A DNA stretch of 64,000 nucleotides from Channa striata. Taxonomy: Eukaryota > Chordata > Actinopteri > Anabantiformes > Channidae. Shown in pieces: positions 12,401-25,200 of the stretch. The notes beneath the pieces were generated by a model. That model saw only the letters and a program-made list of their open reading frames with translations. It did no database searches and was not told where the DNA came from. Location: the NCBI GenBank assembly GCA_033026295.1, contig CM065183.1:17191157-17255156 (forward strand), read 5' to 3'. Both the position numbers and the translations under genes were made by a program. Within the stretch, counting starts at the first letter, position 1. Each line of letters opens with the position of its first letter.

Positions 12401-15400
12401 TGTGTTTAATATCAATATGTCCTCCCATATACTTTATCCATGTCACCTGCAAGCAACTTAGTTGAAGGGTCAATCTGTTTTGGCTTGGGGTAGGCCATAC
12501 AGAAATGTCTTATGTCCTCATTAGAAAGCTCTTTTGCACGTTAACACATAAATTGGCTATAATTGTCGCTTACCTTTGACTTTTGATGATGACCTAAAGC
12601 AAAGCCAATTAGACGATAGTTTGTGGCCCCCACCTTATTATTAAAGTTTAATGTTAGTGCGGCCCGCGAGTTTGTAATGAACGGCACGGAACGAAAATGA
12701 CGTACATTGCGGAAATGACGTATATTGAGGAAATGACGTTCTTTGTGCGTCGGCTAAACACTTGTTTGAAACTTCAACGCGACAGCTTAAAGAAAGCTTA
12801 AAGAACTGTTAATACAGACATTTGAATCCTAAATATTATAATTATTATTATTATTTTATTTACTTATTACTGATTGATTGATTGATTTTCTTATTAATTT
12901 CTTATTTATTTTCTTCTAATTTGTTTATTTATTTTTTCATATTATTTTGTGTTAAAAATAAAAAATAAAGACATTTGAGAAGATTAAAATTATTTAAAAG
13001 TTTTTCTTGTGGAAAGCTGATGCGGCCCAGCCTCACCCCGACTCTGCCTCCAGCGGCCCCCAAGTAAATTGAGTTTGAGACCCCTGACCTAAAGTATTAG
13101 ACTGTTGGTATTTTTTATTTTATAGACTCATCTCTAGGCAACACAAACCAGCAATGTGTTCAGTAATAGCTTTAAATGAATGATCATAAATATTTGCGTT
13201 ACAAACTTTTTATTTTATTTTTGCCCCTGTCTCATTGGAGTAAATTTTGTTTTTGTTTTGGAGGATTTTCAGCTCCAGATTTATACATACCTGGTGCTCT
13301 GAGTTATTTGCAGCAGGATGAATGAATGTGTATTTGGAATTGAGTCAAAATGAACTAAAGTGCCCATGGTTATTATAATGAAGCAGGATGTCACCCCTGT
13401 GTCAGGGTGTGTCTCACAGATGTCTTAATCGGCTTTGGACAACAATGGAGCTTTGTGGCACACAGGAATAAGATATTTCATGCTTTGATTACAAACAGAC
13501 AATAAAAATATTTGATAGTGGAACCGGTCATTGATGGTATTGGACTTTCATGGAATTTGTTAATAAAAACACTTACAGTAAAAAAAGAATAGAAAAGTGT
13601 CAGTGGTTGCATTATTTCAAGTGGCACTGTTAACGGTTTCACCCATCAAGTCTCTTTCTGAGGAGCATTACCGCGGATGTACTGTAAAAAATGTTGCGCC
13701 GGACCAAACTGCATGCAGCTGGTATTTTCGTAATGCACTCCAGTCTCTGACTAACATATTGGTGGATGAGTTTCATTGTCGGTAATGTCGCTACCAAGGT
13801 CTGACCAAAAATAATATTACATTAAATAATAAAAAATATATATTCTGCAACATTTAACATTTTAGTAGGTTTTAAGCCATACATAGGGAATCTAATATTG
13901 TTATAGCAGTGCAATCTGCTAGCATAATTATTGAGCCAGGAGCCTGTCAGTACCATCAGGTAACATCCACTGTTTCTGGAATGTTGATATAAAAAAAAAA
14001 CATGCTCAACAACCAGGAAGGTTTGAGTGGTTGCGACAACTTGTGTATTTTGCATTTTCCATGAACCAAATATTTGCTCATGGAAAAGTGTGCCATTGTA
14101 AGGAAACAAGGAAGTGTACAAATCAGAAAAGCTTTCGACAGTTGGTGATGGCTCAGTAACAGGTTTGGTAACTGTTAAAGCATTGGTTAGGTTTCCCTGC
14201 TCTGTCAGACCCAGAGGAAACAGACTGTTCTTAAGAACAGCTTTCTTCAGAATGCCTACACTTATGTACATTTGAATGCTGACATGTTTGTGCAAGACAA
14301 TTACGTATTTAGTTTTCTTAAGATCTACAGTTCTATATTGTTACCATATTTACATTACAAGCTTGTTTTTGAAAGATAAAACACAGAAGGTCAAAGTATT
14401 CACCTGCATCAAACAAAGACAACAACTAAGGAGAGAGTGCAAAACAACTAAAATTGGGTTATCCACCTTAACCTCATTAAAAATCTTTAGGATGTGCCAG
14501 AGAGGACTGTCCAGACTGGTCCGACTCGATCTTGGTTAAAAATAAAAGTGCAGTTCTGGCCGGAAATAAAGTTAGGACGTTGCATAAGCTCAGTGAAATG
14601 AAGCCATGAATTATTTTAAATTATTTAAGTTGTGTGCCGTTCTCATGACACAGTGTTCACGAAAGGAGTAACATACTTTTCTTTTTTGTTTTTGTGGCAT
14701 TTCATATCTACTGCTAATGCTAGTAAATACAATCCTGCAGCAGAGGCTTCACTTCAACTACTAGAACTACTGAGGTTTTTTAGTAGTTTGGAGTCTGACG
14801 CGTCACTGTCTTTAGATTTCATGTAGCTGTCCTTGACCTCTTCATCATTTCCTGTCACTTTCTATGTGGGATTCCTGCGTCCCCACATGGCCCTGCAATC
14901 TAATGGCCTTTTCTGAGCAACGGAAGGTGTTCAACGGAAGAGAAAAAAACAAGCTATTTATACTGGTAAATTAGACCCGTGTTGGTTGTGTTGTTTAATG
15001 TGAACTCCCTTTTTAGACATGTTTTTAAAAAAAGCACATTAACTGAGCTTAATGTTGGTAAAAACAGTGCTACATGTGTTATAAGTAATATCCCATATCT
15101 GAAATACTCATTGTTTGGAACCAGCCTACACCAGCCTTGATCTCTTCCCTGTGATTGATGGATTAATTATGTGTAAACATGCACAATTGTGAACGTCATT
15201 ATTAAATTTGTCCCAACAGTGCTTGGAACATCTGTAGTAGCTTCAAAATGTGAGATGATGATGATGTTGTATTTATGGCTTCTCTTGTTTAAAGATTTAG
15301 ACCTGTTCTACCTGTTTCACTTGGAGACAATCCCTTTAAAACAACATGTAGGATTGGGAGCAGTGGAAGAGTAGCCTGCTGTTGCCAGTGGCAGTTTGTT

Positions 15401-18400
15401 ATCAACACAACAGCTAATGACTCAATATTATCTGATGCTACAGGTGTGCAGGGCTGAAGACCTACGGCCTGACCAGTCATACGCATTTCTTTCTTAATTT
15501 ATGGTTGAGAAACATAAAAGTAGGAGCATTCTTAGACATAAAGCTTATGCACAAAATATTCAAACTCAGTCATGAGTCTCTATTATTTTCTTTGATTGAC
15601 AGCTTGTTCAGTCTCACCTTCCCGGACCTGATAGTGTAAACTACACAAGTTTAAACAAATGAACTGTTCCACCCATGTTTTCACTAAATTGAAGAGTGAG
15701 GGAAGTGCATCTGTATGCACTTCTGCATGTATACAAAACATGCTTTGTGCCCTCTTTGCAAAACAGAAAACATACTACTATCTACATCCATGTATACATC
15801 AAAGACTTGTTGTGCCGTTGTTGGAATTCATAACTTCCTCTGTCGTTACATGTCCTTCATTTGCCCAAGTTGTTTTTATGGAGAGAATAATAAGACTTTT
15901 TAAAAAGTTAGTTTATATTTGTGTGATACATAAATCCATAAAAACGATTTCTTAACAAAACAGGCTTTTTAAAATGTAGGCACATGTTTCTAAAGACATA
16001 ACTCACTATCATTTTATTATGTTTCCTGTCTCCAAATACACTTTAAATCACAGCTGGACATATGATTGAGCAAAGGCAAACTACCAAATTGACTAAAATT
16101 ATACAGTTACCACGTTTTGAAATAACCAGTATATCAAATACTGAAATAGACTCTTAAATCATTTCCTCCGCAAGTGCCTCCAGAGCATGTTTACGGTTTG
16201 TGGGTTGAAAATGTATCTTGGTAGTTATGCTGCCAAACAGCAGCAACACAGACTACGTTCTGTTTCCATTTTTGGAGCTTGGTACAATTCATTTGAGTCA
16301 CCATTAGTCATTTCATTTGATTGCTGCTGTAACCATATCTTTGAGAAAGTGTCATGCTAAAGGTCCAAGGGGTCTGCAAATGAAATTTCCATAAAGAGTA
16401 AGAATTTTAAAGAAGCTTTCTTGTCCTTGAGAAAATAATCTTAGGGCATCGTGAAGGTTCTCAGCTTGTTTGAATATTTTATTATTTGTTGATTTATTAG
16501 GTCCATCTAGCTTTTGCCTGTGTCTTTGATGTTCAGTTTTGGAGAGGTTGCTTCAACTTTGTTATATTGGAGAATAGGGAGTGTTTTGTGCTTTTCAGAA
16601 AGTTTTTTTTTTGTGTGAGCTGGACAAAATATAAGAAATACCGATCACTGATATGCATTTAATACACCACCACCACCAAACCCTAATAACTTTGGTGAAG
16701 GTGCTTGAGGCTGTTGAACTGGACTCCATACGTACAGTTTACTTAAAAGACAGGAATCTGTGTGTTTTTATGGACATAGTCTTTTTAATTGAGCTAATTT
16801 TCTAATTAACCACATGTTGGCATTTATTATTAAGTTTATTAGCTTGAAAATACTACACAGCATGAACTATTTGCATAATTGGAAGCAGTATATTTGCATA
16901 ATATTAATAATATAAAGTACACATGGTTTGTACGAAAGAGAATTAAACAACATGTAAAAACTTACCTGATGGTAACAAAGTTAATAAATAAAGATAGTTA
17001 ATAAATTGTACGGTATGTAAAATGTCAGGATATAGTAACTGCTCAGCAATCCAAAACTCAAAGATGGTGAGATGATTATCACTATCAAAGGCAGGAAGTC
17101 TTTTTCAACTGGGTAGTTAGAACTAAGTATTGTTCTATTCCATTTTGCCGACCAATTAGTTTATTAATAAAAAATTTATACTTTTTCAGCTCTTGCCTAC
17201 ATCCCATTTTGATTAAAATGTCTAGTCATATGTTCAATGTTGTTTTCTTTCTTTACAGAGCATTTGGCTTCTATAAGGGAATCCTGCCTCCGATTTTGGC
17301 AGAGACGCCAAAGAGAGCAGTCAAGGTGAGTTAAAAGATGGACATGTTTGTTCATAGGAAGCTGCAAATCTTCTTGAACTGTGAAGAAATGCTCGGGCTC
17401 TGGTTTCACTGGACTGCACTTCTGCCATATGAAAACACTCCAACCGCAGTTGATCTTACATGGTACACACATTTTGATTAAACACACGATTTCATCCGTC
17501 ATGTCTGCCTCTTCAGCCACTCCTATTTGCTCGGCTGGCCTACCAAATATTGACTTACAACCATTTACAGCAAACCTTCCCCAGAGCCCGATCTTTTGAT
17601 ATTTGTTTATAAGGAGACTTAGCATCTCTTGCTCAACATTAACATGTAATACAGTGATGGGGGGAGGGCAGGGGGCACAAAGGGGCCTATTGCCTGGCAT
17701 GGAGCTGCTCCATAATGAGAGGCTGGAGACGAGGATGTGTGAACTTTAAAAATAAGCACTCACACTGAGAAGATGGGGTAATCGCTCACACAGTGAACAA
17801 AGCTGGCTGATGGTGAGAAATGTCTGGAGCAAAGAATTAAAGCAAATTAAAGCTCCGATTAAAACGCTTCTGTTGGCAATTAGCCCTTTGCTCAGATAAA
17901 CAAATCAGTGAATGTTTCTCAGACTTTTCTCTTTCCACTGAGACTGAGGTATTAAAAAGCTCTAAAAGAGCAGCTTCATTTTTGTGTTTCTTGAGTGGGT
18001 CCAATGCTCAACAAAGTTCGTATTTCCTCCAAAGTGCTGTAAATGTACCTGCTTTTAATAGTGCACGTGTGTATATTTACCGACATGTCAGTTTATGAAT
18101 GACCTTCTGACTGCTAATTTATCGCAATCTTTCCTCTGCAGTTCTTCACCTTTGAGCAATACAAGAAGTTGCTGAATTTGACTCCTTTGTCTCCTGGTGT
18201 GGTGAGTGCTAAACGCAGAGACACCTGAACACACTCTCCTCGGAAAAATAAACGCATGTACACATTACCAGGAAGAACGTTACACCCAGTGTCAAAAATC
18301 AACATTTCAACTCACCTGCCAAAACCAAAGGCTGGTAAAACAAAGACAAATGCCAAGAATGAGTTTACTAGCAAAAATTATTAATGTAAATGTAAACTCT

Positions 18401-21400
18401 CCTGTCAACGCACGGTCGTTTGCTGGTGTTTCATGTACAAATACAGGCAATGCAGGAGTATATCAAGTGAATTTATCACAATCACGTTTTATGTCTTTGG
18501 CTAGTCAGGTGGTTTTATGAATGTTTACTGTTGTGAAAAATAATAAATTGTTATAATGGCAGCTTAACGGCCTACAACGGACAAGGGGGGATTCTGTGAT
18601 ACTGGGAAAACATTTTTGTTTGAAGTTAACCACATCTGAAAATATTGTTATAAGGCATTCCATAGAATTGAAACCTCAGAAATTCCATGGAGTATAATAA
18701 AAGGCTAATAGTCCGTATAATTAATAAGTTTGTGTTCTGTCTGTGTAAATGGAATGACTCAAACAACATACTGCTGACGTACTGCAGCTATGTTGAGAGG
18801 TTTGCAGTATAGCCCTACATTTCCAAAAATAAACTAAAATCACTCATTTGCTTTAACCACTATCTGACAGAAGTACAAAGAACCGATTTTCAGTGCTTTC
18901 ACTGACCAACCTAATTTGATTTTGTAAATATAAGCATATTTAAGCTGGATTTGTGGCACAAAATCGCATGCACACCACAATAATGTAACCTTGGCCAACG
19001 CAAGGGTCTCGTGCAGGGCTGTTGCGTGCGACTTGTTCTTTGAGGCTCTGTTGTGGTACCGTGCCTCCTTGTTGGTGAGTGCCTCATTGGTCAGAAGGAA
19101 GCCAGACCCAACTGCTTCTTTGTACACCTCCTTCCAGCCCACATGCAAGTCAATAATGTCAACGGCACCGATGCAGCCCATACAAGCACGGATGCTGGGT
19201 TTACACACCTTTCACTGATAACAGTCTGGATGGTCTTTAGTCTTTGGGATAGAGAATGCCAAAGTAATGTGTTTTGCTGAAAACAACTGGAAATGTGGAC
19301 TCGACTGACCACAGAACATGTTTCAACTGTCTTTTGGTGCATCTGACATGAGCTTGGACCCAGAGAACTCAGTGGTGTTTCCGCACAAACCTGGTGCATG
19401 ATTTCCTCCATGCATAATAGAGATTCAGGTTGCATTTCCAAATGAAGCAGTGACTGTGTTCAAAGACAATGACAATGAAGTGCTCCTGACCCCATCTGGC
19501 TATATTCGTTACACTAGCATGACGCACTGTGAGTCCCTGAATCTTTAGATATATGACGTGTGGCTTTAACATAGACCACTGTGTTTTTATTGTGTCTAGT
19601 AGGAACATGTGGCGTTTAGCTTATCAGCTTGGCACTATTAACTTCATGTCTTTGCCTGCGCTTTCACTCCACAAGCTTCATTCCACACAACACAGCAGCC
19701 TAAAAAAGGTTGATTGGGCTGGTAGTGCTTTGTGTAAAGCTTGTGTTCCAGGCAGCTTGTCAGGGGCTAGTTTTGTTACAAAAGAACTTTTTGTTTTTAT
19801 TTTATTGGCTGCCAATGAGAGGCAATAGGAGTGGAAACCTTCATGAAAGGACAAACCCTAGCAGATAGAAGAAGTGCAAATGTCAAAGAATCCTGCCAGC
19901 GGCTGAACAAAACTGGACTGAAAAACTGCTTAAAGGCACTAATCCTGGCAACACATGAACTGGCTCGAAGTACAAAATCATTAGAGGCCGGGGTCTATGA
20001 TACCAGGCAGGACTCCAGGTGCAGACTGTGCAAAGGTGCCCCTGAAACAATCCAGCACACAACAGCAAGGTGCAAGATGCTACCAGGCAGGGCAATGCAT
20101 TCAACCTGGCATAGTGTACAGAAATATCTGGGACACGTCATTAAAGGTGGTGAGGAGCAGAAAAAGAACAAGGCCGCAGTGATAGATGTAACAATCCCAA
20201 GTGATAGCAAAATCAGAAGAAGAATAAGAAGCTCTAGAAATACCAAGTGCTTAAAAAAAAACACTTGGTAAAGATGTTGGAAATTAAATGCATAAGGATT
20301 GGGACACTGGCAACTGCGAGAAGTGGCTCCAGCAGGTTCCAGGAACAACATCTGAGCTCTGTGTCCAGAGAGGTGTAGTTCTAGGAGCAGCTTCTTCTTT
20401 TTGAGTGAGTGTGTTAGTGTCAGTGTGGGGTTTGTCGAAGATGACAGTTGACCATAGATTAGACAGGCAGCATTGCATTGTGCAGCTGACTTCGAACATA
20501 ACAAAAAATATAAAGCCATAGATGGAAGATCAGGACAACGTGCTATGTCCCTTCTGCGATGAAGTGGAACTGCTCAGCCTAAAAGACAGCCGGCGAAAAT
20601 GTCTGAGATGCCAGAAACCCAAGTGATCATCCGATACGGAGATCACTGATCTGTAGCTGCCCTCATACCTGACAGAGCCTCCTACTCTTTCTAAAGTTGT
20701 TGATACAGGCGACTAATTCAGGGTTAAAGTCAAGCTTTATCCGTACGGTGTTACCTGTATTTTAAGTTTTTCACATCTGCATCAGAAGAAATATTTTATA
20801 AGTAACTGTTAGACACTTTTTAAATACATTGTGTGCAAAGTAGGTCGTATGGACTTTATCTAGGCTTGTGAAAAATATACATATGTGATTCATGCCAGTA
20901 GGGCTGTGGCCACCCCAAAACCTTTTAATGCCAGTATTTGTCACTAAAGCCTCATAGGCACTGCTTCATTTGAAATGTCCTAGATCAAAACCAAACTAAT
21001 TTAATACAAAACATTCCTAATAAACAGACTTTAATGTATATTTGCTTGGCGGTTGTTAATTATAGCGCCTGGTTACGACCACAACCCAGGAACTTGCAAG
21101 TGGTTTCATCCTTTATCAGGCTTCTCTTATATTGGGTCAGACAGATTTGCACTGCCGGGGCGCGGTCACCACACACTGCCTATTCAGCTGGCAGCCAAGT
21201 GTCAGGCGTGATGGATGGCTTACCTGTAAGTCGGTGTTGGGGCTGCCCCAGCACACCTCATATCCTCTGCTTGTTTTTACAGCCATTTCTGGAGAAATGT
21301 TTACCTGTGCCATTCATCTTGCAGTCTCTCTCCCCCCACATCTTCTGCTTGTTTCTATCTTCTTCCACTTCTTCTTCAAATGCCTCCATCCCCAAGTACT

Positions 21401-22188
21401 TTAATCACATAAGATCATTAGTGAGATTGAATTACAGATTGGTACTGAATAGCTCTCTCTCTCCCCTGTTCAGCGTGGCACAGCTGATTGCCTTCATTCT
21501 GATTAAGAGGGACACACACAGTAATAATACAAATAAAGAATTAAAATTTGGCTGACTGGCTGTGTAAACATCATGAGGCATGTCTGAGAGGATGGTTCCC
21601 GGGGCCCTGACAGCAGGATAAAGAGGCAGGAAGAGTAATGAGCTATAGATACATTCTTGACATGTTCCCATTACGCTTCTCTCTGAGCACGTATGCACAC
21701 GCTTTCATGCAGACATACAACACCATGAAGATGCATGTAGTTTTCCAGCATGCATTGCTGATTACCTTTTAAACTTAAATACCTTTTATATCCAAACATT
21801 TTATACCACAGGAGATGTCACAATTAGAGTTTAAGTTGTGCAGTTGTAGAATATCATTCTGTTATTTGACTTCCTGGAAAATAATTTTCTGCCTTTTTAA
21901 TAATGGTTAAACAGCCGGCTACTTGGTCAACATTAACGTTTCCTTCTTTTGTCCACCTTCTTCTCCCTCCTATCTGTCATCTCACATTTTTTAAGTGATA
22001 ACAAACACAGGTGTCTCGTGTGTCTTGAAACATTTGTCAAACAACAACGAGTCGTGACAGAAACAAATGTTCATTTCAGTCAAGACAAAGTGAGTTGGGG
22101 AACGGGTTTCTGAAAATGAAACTGTAATCAGCATTAAGATCTTAGTCCTGGACAGACTTGGGGACAGGGACAGACCAGCTACCTCATC

Positions 22189-22219
<31 letters not shown>

Positions 22220-25200
22220 GCTACTCTGTGTCTCAATGCAAACATTATCTTCACGTTTTCCATCCTGAATCATGTCCCACTCTCCTTCAGGCACTGTCTG
22301 TAGCAGGACTTGGCTCAGGCTTGACTGAAGCTGTTGTTGTCAATCCATTTGAAGTGGTGAAAGTCAGTCTCCAGGCCAACAGAGATTCCTTCAAAGAGGT
22401 TGTTAAAAATAAAATGCATTTTAACATGCAGAATGTTCATAATGTGCAGATTTCTCTAGTTTTTTAAACATTTTTTGCTTTTGACGTGTCCATCTTTTGA
22501 ATTTACTCTCTCTACAGCAACCCTCCTCATTTGCTCAAGCCAGGCGGATCATTAAATCAGACGGCTTTGGACTGAGGGGTCTGAATAAAGGCTTAACATC
22601 AACACTGGGACGCCATGGCGTTTTCAATATGATCTATTTTGGCTTCTACTTTAATGTCAAGGATGCTATTCCTACCAACCCGGTAATGTGCCAGTCAAAA
22701 TCTATGATCAGTCCTGTTTTTTGGTTATTGTTTTGTTTTTGCTCACAAATCATCGATATTCACTTTCAATGTGTCTTTGGTGTTTGTAAGCTTGGCTACA
22801 TTAGGTTTCTGCTAACCTCAGGCTGTACAATATATGCATCCTAGTCACCTCGCCAGTGGGGAATGGCAAGTGTTTGACAGTGTAATTAGTCAGTCCGACT
22901 GCCATGACAAGGAGGAAGCAAAAAATCAGAGAGGAGCTTGTAAGATCAGCCTCGCTAATGCCTCATCTGTTTGCTCTTCATAACATCCTCAAAGTCTCAG
23001 ATTACACATCCGGCAGGGCCTGATGGCCCAAACAAAAGTTAATTTTGTTTAATGGAAACGTTACCATACGCCAGTTCCACATGTACAAACTGGAGCATTA
23101 GATTAACTCCAATGAACTAATTGGAAGCAGACAGCAGTACAATTTTCAAGGGTAGGTTACGGTGGGACTTCAGGCTCTACTATATTTTAACCATTTTTCC
23201 AGTGACGCATTATGTACGAAGAACTAAGTGGTCATCCTCTGTGCATTATAATTATGGGCTGGATAACTCGAATAGCTCTCTTTAAATTGCGGTCATTGCT
23301 TTTAGGATTGATCCGTCGGTATGTGTGTGGAATGATCCTGTTTGTGAGAGGCTAACGACAGCCATTGTTGAGGCAGCAATGGATAAATATTGTGGCCTCT
23401 GACAGCTTACAGACTGAGCCGATAGTGGCACTTCTCCAAAGCTCTTTTGTCAGCAATATGAGCAATGAGCTTGCAACTCAAACATGTCTGTAGTCAAATT
23501 TGGTCTGCTGAGCTCAGGTTTCTCTCAAATCACCATTTGAATAGTACAGTGGAGGAAGATAGCACACTGCCATCATTCACAGGTGAATGTGTTAGAAGAT
23601 GTTTGCTTAAGGCAGTTAGGAAGTGGCTTGATGGGTGTACTTAGGCTGTGGGCATGTTACCCCTTCCTTCACATCCCACTTGAGGGGGGAGTAGAAGTGG
23701 GATTAGCTGTTGATTTACCTCGGCTCTCGGGGTGTCCAGCCGCTTGAGAAAGGCCTGGACCAGAGAGGCTGCTGTCATTTGTAAAAATATCCTGGCCAAT
23801 TAGCTGTCAGAGCTCTCTGAGTCTGGGCTTCTTTGGTACAGTAATACCCCTGTGCCGAGTCACAGCCCAATTACCCAAATTGTCCCCATATGCCTCCCCA
23901 GTCTGCCTGCATGAACCCTGTTTATAAATCCTCCGTCTTGGCTCCCCAAAGAACATGTGCTACTGCTCAGCCAATCAAAATGCTGTACAGCAGTCAGGAA
24001 GCACTAATCTGCCCCCCGCTACCATAAAATGATCAGGGCTTTCATGCCAGCTTTGCAATCATATGGACAAGCCCCCTTCTGTGCGCCCTCAGTTTCCCTA
24101 AACGTACATATACACGTAATGTCCCGCTATCTATTTTGTCAGCTCCACGATATCATTTTCTCATTTTTGTAATTTGTGCTACCAGACAAAGCACCTGATG
24201 ATCCTCTAGCAAGGCTTTAAGTTACATTTAGCATGATTAATACACAAGTTAAAACAGTACCTTAATCTGCAATCTTTAACCTTTTCCTTACCAGGACCCT
24301 ACCCTTGAGTTCCTGAGGAAGTTTACTATTGGTCTGCTGTCTGGGACCATTTCCTCCTGCGCGAACATTCCCTTCGATGTAGCTAAAAGCCGCATCCAGG
24401 GCCCCCAGCCTGTGCCAGGAGAGATCAAGTACCGCACCTGCTTTCAGACGATGGCCTTGGTGTACCGGGAGGAGGGGTATGAACAAGTGGGGATAAGTAG
24501 GGGATCCCCAGAACAAAAATTGAAACACTGTTACCGGTTCATCCAGAATTAATGAGTCACTTTGTCTGTTTTGTTAGCAAATAATAGTTGGTCTGCCAAG
24601 CCGGCTGTCAGAAAAGACAAATGTACCAGCTGCAGCTACAAGTTAGCAGCGCTTGATTGTGCGGTGTGAGTTTCCTACACTAACTGCAGGGGAAGCACAT
24701 GAATAGCTTGTTGCAAAGCTGTGATCTGATGAATGGAAACCAAATACTGCCGTTGGATCCTGGGCTGTATTCCCCCACGTGTGTGATCACACATTTCTGC
24801 ACTCTGTCAGTTGTACAGTAAATGTTAACATATTTTCAAACCTCAGAGAGTGACAAGTCTAAATGGAAGCTTCAAGGAAAGATGTATGTTATGTTAGCAA
24901 TTGCCCCAGGCTTTTCACTTTCCCCCATGCAGCTCCGCTAGACAAGGGCCAGCGAGATGTTTGTAGTTAGTGGACACAGGAGCCTTGGGGGCTGCTGGAG
25001 TAATGGCACTGAAATGTTGTCGTCGCAGGGGTGCGTGGAGGGTGCCCCCTCCGCCACATCCAGTCCCCTACTCTAACACAACACAGTCCCAGCTAATTAG
25101 TGGTCCCTATGGGAGACGTCGTTAAGCAGACCCTAACGAGCCGCGCGGCGCTCCACAGGTCAATCTAATCAGACAGAGGGCCAGGGAGGAAGTGGGTCGA

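Larger units (their letters stand above)
6406..17258 (+). other. slc25a21: Long slc25a21 intron (10.9 kb)
   Basis: This is AT-rich intron sequence. It contains a pogo-like element (7665-8450), a teleost repeat fragment (10360-10450), a 14-bp tandem duplication (11507-11534) and an hAT element (12600-13086). An unassigned minus-strand ORF of 157 codons lies at 13822-14295. No skipped carrier exon was seen, and exon phases join exactly across it. Confidence 0.7.
18202..22290 (+). other. slc25a21: slc25a21 intron (4.1 kb) with transposon debris
   Basis: It contains a Tc1-like remnant (19090-19530), a non-LTR retrotransposon fragment (19830-20460), a short zinc-ribbon ORF (20522-20626) and an ATT microsatellite (22189-22219). 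The remainder shows nothing recognisable. Confidence 0.65.
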
